DNA of 25,870 nucleotides from a virus, in the IMG/VR virus record IMGVR_UViG_3300030109_002884, positions 14,620-40,489 of that record; one strand, given 5' to 3'. The position numbers and the translations under genes are program-made. The notes beneath the pieces are model-generated. The model searched no databases, was not told where the DNA came from, and worked only from the letters and a program-made list of their open reading frames with translations. Position 1 is the stretch's first letter. Each line of letters begins with the position of its first letter. Positions 23,261 to 25,870 of this stretch are shown here, one piece after another.

Positions 23261-23296
23261 TTAAATTAAATTAAATTAAATTAAATTAAATTAAAT
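23261..23296 (+). repeat. Seven TTAAA repeats abutting the glutamine synthetase start codon
   Basis: Seven perfect TTAAA units (23261-23295) plus one T run directly into the ATG at 23297. A pentanucleotide tract in the leader could change length by strand slippage and so change promoter spacing or ribosome access. It also keeps the leader free of structure, useful for starts without a Shine-Dalgarno. Confidence 0.98.
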
Positions 23297-24316
23297 ATGA
23301 AATCAAAATTAGAATATATATGGCTTGACGGGTATAAGCCAACTCAAAGCTTACGCAGCAAAACCCGAATAATCAATAATTTTAGTGGTAAATTAAAAGA
23401 CTGTCCTATGTGGAACTTTGATGGGAGTTCAACAAGGCAAGCTGAAGGTGGTGAGTCTGATTGTTTACTAAAACCTGTAGCTATATATACAGATCCATGT
23501 AGAGATGGTGGTTATTTGGTAATGAATGAAGTGTTAAACGCAGATGGTTTACCTCATGAATCTAATGGTAGAGCTACTATAGATGATGATGATGATGATT
23601 TTTGGTTTGGTTTTGAACAAGAATATTTTTTCTGGGATACTAAAATAAATAAACCTTTGGGTTGGAAAAACGCTATGTACAATGAACAAGGTCAATATTA
23701 TTGTAGTGTAGGTGCTAATAATACTTTTGGTAGAAAAACTGTTGAATCACATTTAAATCAGTGTTTAAAGGCTGGATTGAATATTGAAGGTATTAACGCT
23801 GAAGTAGCTGTTGGTCAATGGGAGTTTCAGGTGTTTGCTAAAGGTGCAAAAAATGCTGGTGATCAAGTTTGGGTAGCTAGGTACTTAGCTGAAAGAAATG
23901 CAGAAAAATGTAATATAGCTATTAATTGGCATCCAAAACCTGTTAAAGGTGATTGGAATGGTTCTGGTATGCATGCAAACTTTTCTAATTCATTATTAAG
24001 AAAATGCTGTAATGATAGGGTATTTTTTAAAATATGTGAGGAATTTGGAAAAAATATAAATAGACATATGGATGTTTATGGCGCCGATAATGATCAAAGA
24101 TTAACAGGCAAACATGAAACTCAATCGATAAATGAATTTAGTTATGGTATATCTGATAGAGGAGCTTCAATTAGAATACCTATAAGTACAGTTGAAGATG
24201 GGTGGAAGGGAAGATTAGAAGATAGAAGACCCGCTTCAAATGCAGATCCTTATTCTGTAGCGGCTGCTGTGATTAAAACTACAAAAGAAATAGTAATTCA
24301 ACACCCAACAGTTTAG
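23297..24316 (+). CDS. Glutamine synthetase, type II (GSII)
   Basis: A complete 339-residue enzyme joining ammonia and glutamate to glutamine with ATP. Family blocks in order: LEYIWLDGYKPTQSLRSKTR, WNFDGSSTRQAEGGESDCLL, the metal site GFEQEYFFWD, GINAEVAVGQWEFQ, the ATP/glutamate region HPKPVKGDWNGSGMHANFS, RLTGKHETQSI, DRGASIRIP and LEDRRPASNADPY. All expected catalytic blocks are present, so it should be active. The sequence follows, from memory, the Bacteroidetes GSII form far more closely than GSI, implying capture from a flavobacterial host. GSII lacks the adenylylation loop of GSI, so it would escape that control. It lies between a holin-like gene and a lipoprotein, opposite ribonucleotide reductase; glutamine is the nitrogen donor for purines and CTP, so both feed DNA synthesis. 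Confidence 0.97.
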   Translation: MKSKLEYIWLDGYKPTQSLRSKTRIINNFSGKLKDCPMWNFDGSSTRQAEGGESDCLLKPVAIYTDPCRDGGYLVMNEVLNADGLPHESNGRATIDDDDDDFWFGFEQEYFFWDTKINKPLGWKNAMYNEQGQYYCSVGANNTFGRKTVESHLNQCLKAGLNIEGINAEVAVGQWEFQVFAKGAKNAGDQVWVARYLAERNAEKCNIAINWHPKPVKGDWNGSGMHANFSNSLLRKCCNDRVFFKICEEFGKNINRHMDVYGADNDQRLTGKHETQSINEFSYGISDRGASIRIPISTVEDGWKGRLEDRRPASNADPYSVAAAVIKTTKEIVIQHPTV

Positions 24317-24317
24317 T

Positions 24318-24422
24318 ATGTATTTATATATATCAAAAACATTTAAAAGGTTTGTAAAAAAAACTATAAACGTAAGTTTTAATAAAATTAAATCAGCTTA
24401 CAAAAAAATAACAATTTGGTAA
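24318..24422 (+). CDS. Tiny basic ORF of 34 residues after glutamine synthetase
   Basis: ATG one base after the glutamine synthetase stop (TAGTATG), so reinitiation is plausible. The product is Lys-rich and amphipathic (MYLYISKTFKRFVKKTINVS, then FNKIKSAYKKITIW). No family is recognised. It might be a membrane-active or nucleic-acid-binding peptide, or chance coding in AT-rich spacer. Confidence 0.35.
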   Translation: MYLYISKTFKRFVKKTINVSFNKIKSAYKKITIW

Positions 24423-24447
24423 CATAAAGTTTATTATATTGATAAAT

Positions 24448-24467
24448 AATAGAGTGATTACTCTATT
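24448..24467 (+). promoter_or_regulatory. Perfect hairpin ending at a start codon
   Basis: AATAGAGT (24448-24455) pairs perfectly with ACTCTATT (24460-24467) around a GATT loop, and the lipoprotein's ATG begins at the next base. The hairpin would cover the ribosome landing site in RNA; as DNA it is also a palindrome suited to a dimeric repressor. A flavobacterial-like promoter (TTTG at 24415, TATATTG at 24435) may lie just before it; weak. Confidence 0.65.
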
Positions 24468-24716
24468 ATGGAAGAAGAAAATAAATATACACACCCTCAT
24501 TTTATAGCATTAGTTACTATAATTATGTTGTTAGTATTAACAACGTTAATAACACAGGGTTGTGCAACTACCGCTCAATTATATGTCGATCCTAGATATA
24601 AAATTCAACCAACACAAAACAAATCATACCCAGAAATAAATGTTGGTGTGAAAATAAATGTTGGTCCTAAAATTACATTCAAAAAAAAGGGGGAAATAAA
24701 TCCCCCTCCTAATTAA
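24468..24716 (+). CDS. Small lipoprotein, unknown function
   Basis: An 82-residue protein. The N-terminus is charged (MEEENKYTHPH), then a hydrophobic helix (FIALVTIIMLLVLTTL) leads to the lipobox-like ITQGC with Cys32. The mature part is short and beta-like (QLYVDPRYKIQPTQNKSYPE, then INVGVKINVGPKITFKKK) and ends GEINPPPN. The long acidic N-terminus is unusual for a lipoprotein signal; an inner-membrane anchor is the alternative. Its last codons overlap the terminator of the convergent nrdA gene, and its stop overlaps the nrdA stop. Possible spanin or exclusion role, unproven. Confidence 0.6.
   Translation: MEEENKYTHPHFIALVTIIMLLVLTTLITQGCATTAQLYVDPRYKIQPTQNKSYPEINVGVKINVGPKITFKKKGEINPPPN
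24681..24706 (-). terminator. Rho-independent terminator of nrdA, inside the opposite lipoprotein gene
   Basis: GGGGGA (24689-24694) pairs with TCCCCC (24701-24706) around a six-base loop. Read on the minus strand it is followed by eight T (24688-24681), directly after the nrdA stop. On the plus strand no T-run follows, so it acts in one direction. It encodes the lipoprotein ending KKKGEINPP. Confidence 0.85.
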
Positions 24717-25870
24717 CCATCACAACTTAAACAAGTCTCATCAAGAGCCTGTTCAGCTATATCTCCTCTGAGAACTGATTCTGTTCTCATATAATACAAA
24801 GTTTTAATACCTTTTTTCCAAGCTTCTAAATGTACTTTATTAATAAATTTAGGATCAGCTTGAGCAGGAAACGCTAGATTTAAGCTTACAGCTTGATCTA
24901 TATATTGTTGTCTTATACCTGCTTGATTAACTAAATCTAGTTGATTAATCTCTTTAAAAGTTTTATATACTTCTTTTATTGGTATGTCTTTTTCTGGACC
25001 TACCATAACTTTATCAAGTTCTTTAATACCTTGAACAGATCCTCCATCAGCTAATATTTGATCCCATATTTTATCTGTATTAAGATTTAAATCTTTTAAT
25101 ACATTTTCGAGCGTAGGGTTCCTACGTATGAAAGTACCCTTAGCAGACTGATCAGTAAAAACGTTAGCGGCCCAAGGCTCAATACCAGGGCTAATATTGC
25201 CACTAAGCTTGCTATTACTAACAGTAGGAGCAATGGCACGAAGATGAGTATTCCGCATCCCAGTACCAACACACCAAAGAGGTTCATTAAATGCCTCAGC
25301 AAGCGCCATTGAGGCTCTTTCGCTTTCAATTTTAATTTGACTAAATATTCTTCTAGTTTCATATTGTGCTAATAATCCTTCGAAAGGAAATCCTTTCTGT
25401 TGTAAATATGTGTGCCATCCAAGAACTCCTAATCCTAAAGCTCTACCTTTTTCAGCAGATCTTATAGCATTTTCAAATCCCCTTACGTTTTTAGCTCTTT
25501 GTATAAACTCTTCTAATACACCATCTAAAAACCATATACTATCATAGATTAAATTACTATCTTTCCACTCATGATATTTAGCTAGGTTTAAACTAGATAA
25601 ACAACACACAAAACTATGTGATTCATCAGTGTGCAATACAATCTCTGAGCATATGTTTGTCATAAAGACTTTCAGAGCATTATCCTTATACATACTAGGG
25701 TTTTGTTTGTTTACATTACCCTTAAACATAACATAAGGTTCTCCAGTTGCTTTACGTTTTTGTAATAACTTACTCCATTTACGTCTTGCAACTTTATCTC
25801 CAGCGGCTAACTTTCTCATAAACTTATCACTAACAACAGTACATTGATGCATGTTTAATGATTGTCTATT
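24713..25870 (-). CDS. nrdA: Class I ribonucleotide reductase, large subunit, C-terminal part (5' end outside window)
   Basis: The open frame continues past the window's end (the residues before MHQC read NRQSLN), so 385 C-terminal residues are present. The enzyme reduces ribonucleoside diphosphates to deoxy forms for DNA synthesis, using a radical from the small subunit, which is not in the window. Visible active-site features: the N-x-C-x-E motif (TNICSEIVLHTDE) for thiyl radical, acid and hydrogen bonding; the following redox Cys in FVCCLSSLNLAKY; the paired tyrosines of radical transfer in KTLYYMRTE; and the C-terminal redox pair CLSC just before the end. All key residues are present, so it should be active. 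It runs opposite to the structural genes and probably belongs to a replication/nucleotide module beyond the window. Confidence 0.95.
   Translation of the reverse strand, partial: NRQSLNMHQCTVVSDKFMRKLAAGDKVARRKWSKLLQKRKATGEPYVMFKGNVNKQNPSMYKDNALKVFMTNICSEIVLHTDESHSFVCCLSSLNLAKYHEWKDSNLIYDSIWFLDGVLEEFIQRAKNVRGFENAIRSAEKGRALGLGVLGWHTYLQQKGFPFEGLLAQYETRRIFSQIKIESERASMALAEAFNEPLWCVGTGMRNTHLRAIAPTVSNSKLSGNISPGIEPWAANVFTDQSAKGTFIRRNPTLENVLKDLNLNTDKIWDQILADGGSVQGIKELDKVMVGPEKDIPIKEVYKTFKEINQLDLVNQAGIRQQYIDQAVSLNLAFPAQADPKFINKVHLEAWKKGIKTLYYMRTESVLRGDIAEQALDETCLSCDG

Noticed and set aside
23261-23296. TTAAA tract as part of a CRISPR or iteron origin
   Set aside because: Units are only five bases without spacers, single site, and directly abut a start codon; microsatellite is the simpler reading.
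25096-25362. Leucine/valine-rich 88-residue minus-strand frame resembling a membrane protein
   Set aside because: Out-of-frame reading within nrdA, which has clear family motifs through the same bases.

Overview
The window is a segment of a tailed-phage genome, most likely a short-tailed (podovirus-like) phage of a marine or freshwater member of the Bacteroidetes (Flavobacteriia). It is very AT-rich and densely packed, with one long block of same-strand structural genes. The host guess rests on two things seen here. Nearly all starts sit in an AT-rich context, often ATTATG, without a Shine-Dalgarno sequence. The window also carries a glutamine synthetase of the GSII type typical of Bacteroidetes. 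The capsid protein and the first tail genes resemble, from memory, those of crAss-like and related marine phages, but no phage family is proven by this sequence alone.

Layout, plus strand. 1-865: C-terminal part of the major capsid protein, closed by a strong intrinsic terminator at 885-921. 944-3707: three head-tail connector or ring-type proteins. 3714-11119: a giant 2353-residue tail stabilisation/muzzle-type protein and a small structural protein. 11172-20374: a candidate ejection (internal virion) module made of a Gly/Ala/Gln-rich protein, a 22-residue micro-ORF created by a 66-bp duplication, a 518-residue protein, and a 2253-residue large polyvalent-type protein with an HELLH zincin motif and a HAD-like domain. 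20425-22026: a membrane/coiled-coil protein followed by eight tiny, strongly basic proteins in a tight array. 22036-23250: a probable lysis region (M15 peptidase, 30-residue membrane peptide, lipoprotein, two-helix holin-like protein). 23297-24316: glutamine synthetase, with seven TTAAA repeats running up to its start codon. 24318-24716: a tiny basic ORF and a second lipoprotein.

Minus strand. 24713-25870 is the C-terminal part of a class I ribonucleotide reductase large subunit (NrdA), which runs off the window. It converges tail-to-tail with the last plus-strand gene, and its terminator lies inside that gene's coding end.

How the genes work together: most of the window makes the virion (capsid, connector, tail, ejected proteins) and lyses the cell. 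The right end supplies metabolism: glutamine synthetase makes the nitrogen donor for nucleotide synthesis, and NrdA reduces ribonucleotides to deoxyribonucleotides. The array of basic microproteins is the least understood part and, with the repeat-fronted glutamine synthetase, the most worth pursuing. No tRNA, CRISPR array, insertion sequence, integrase or attachment site was seen. No stretch over about 160 bases lacks a plausible gene.
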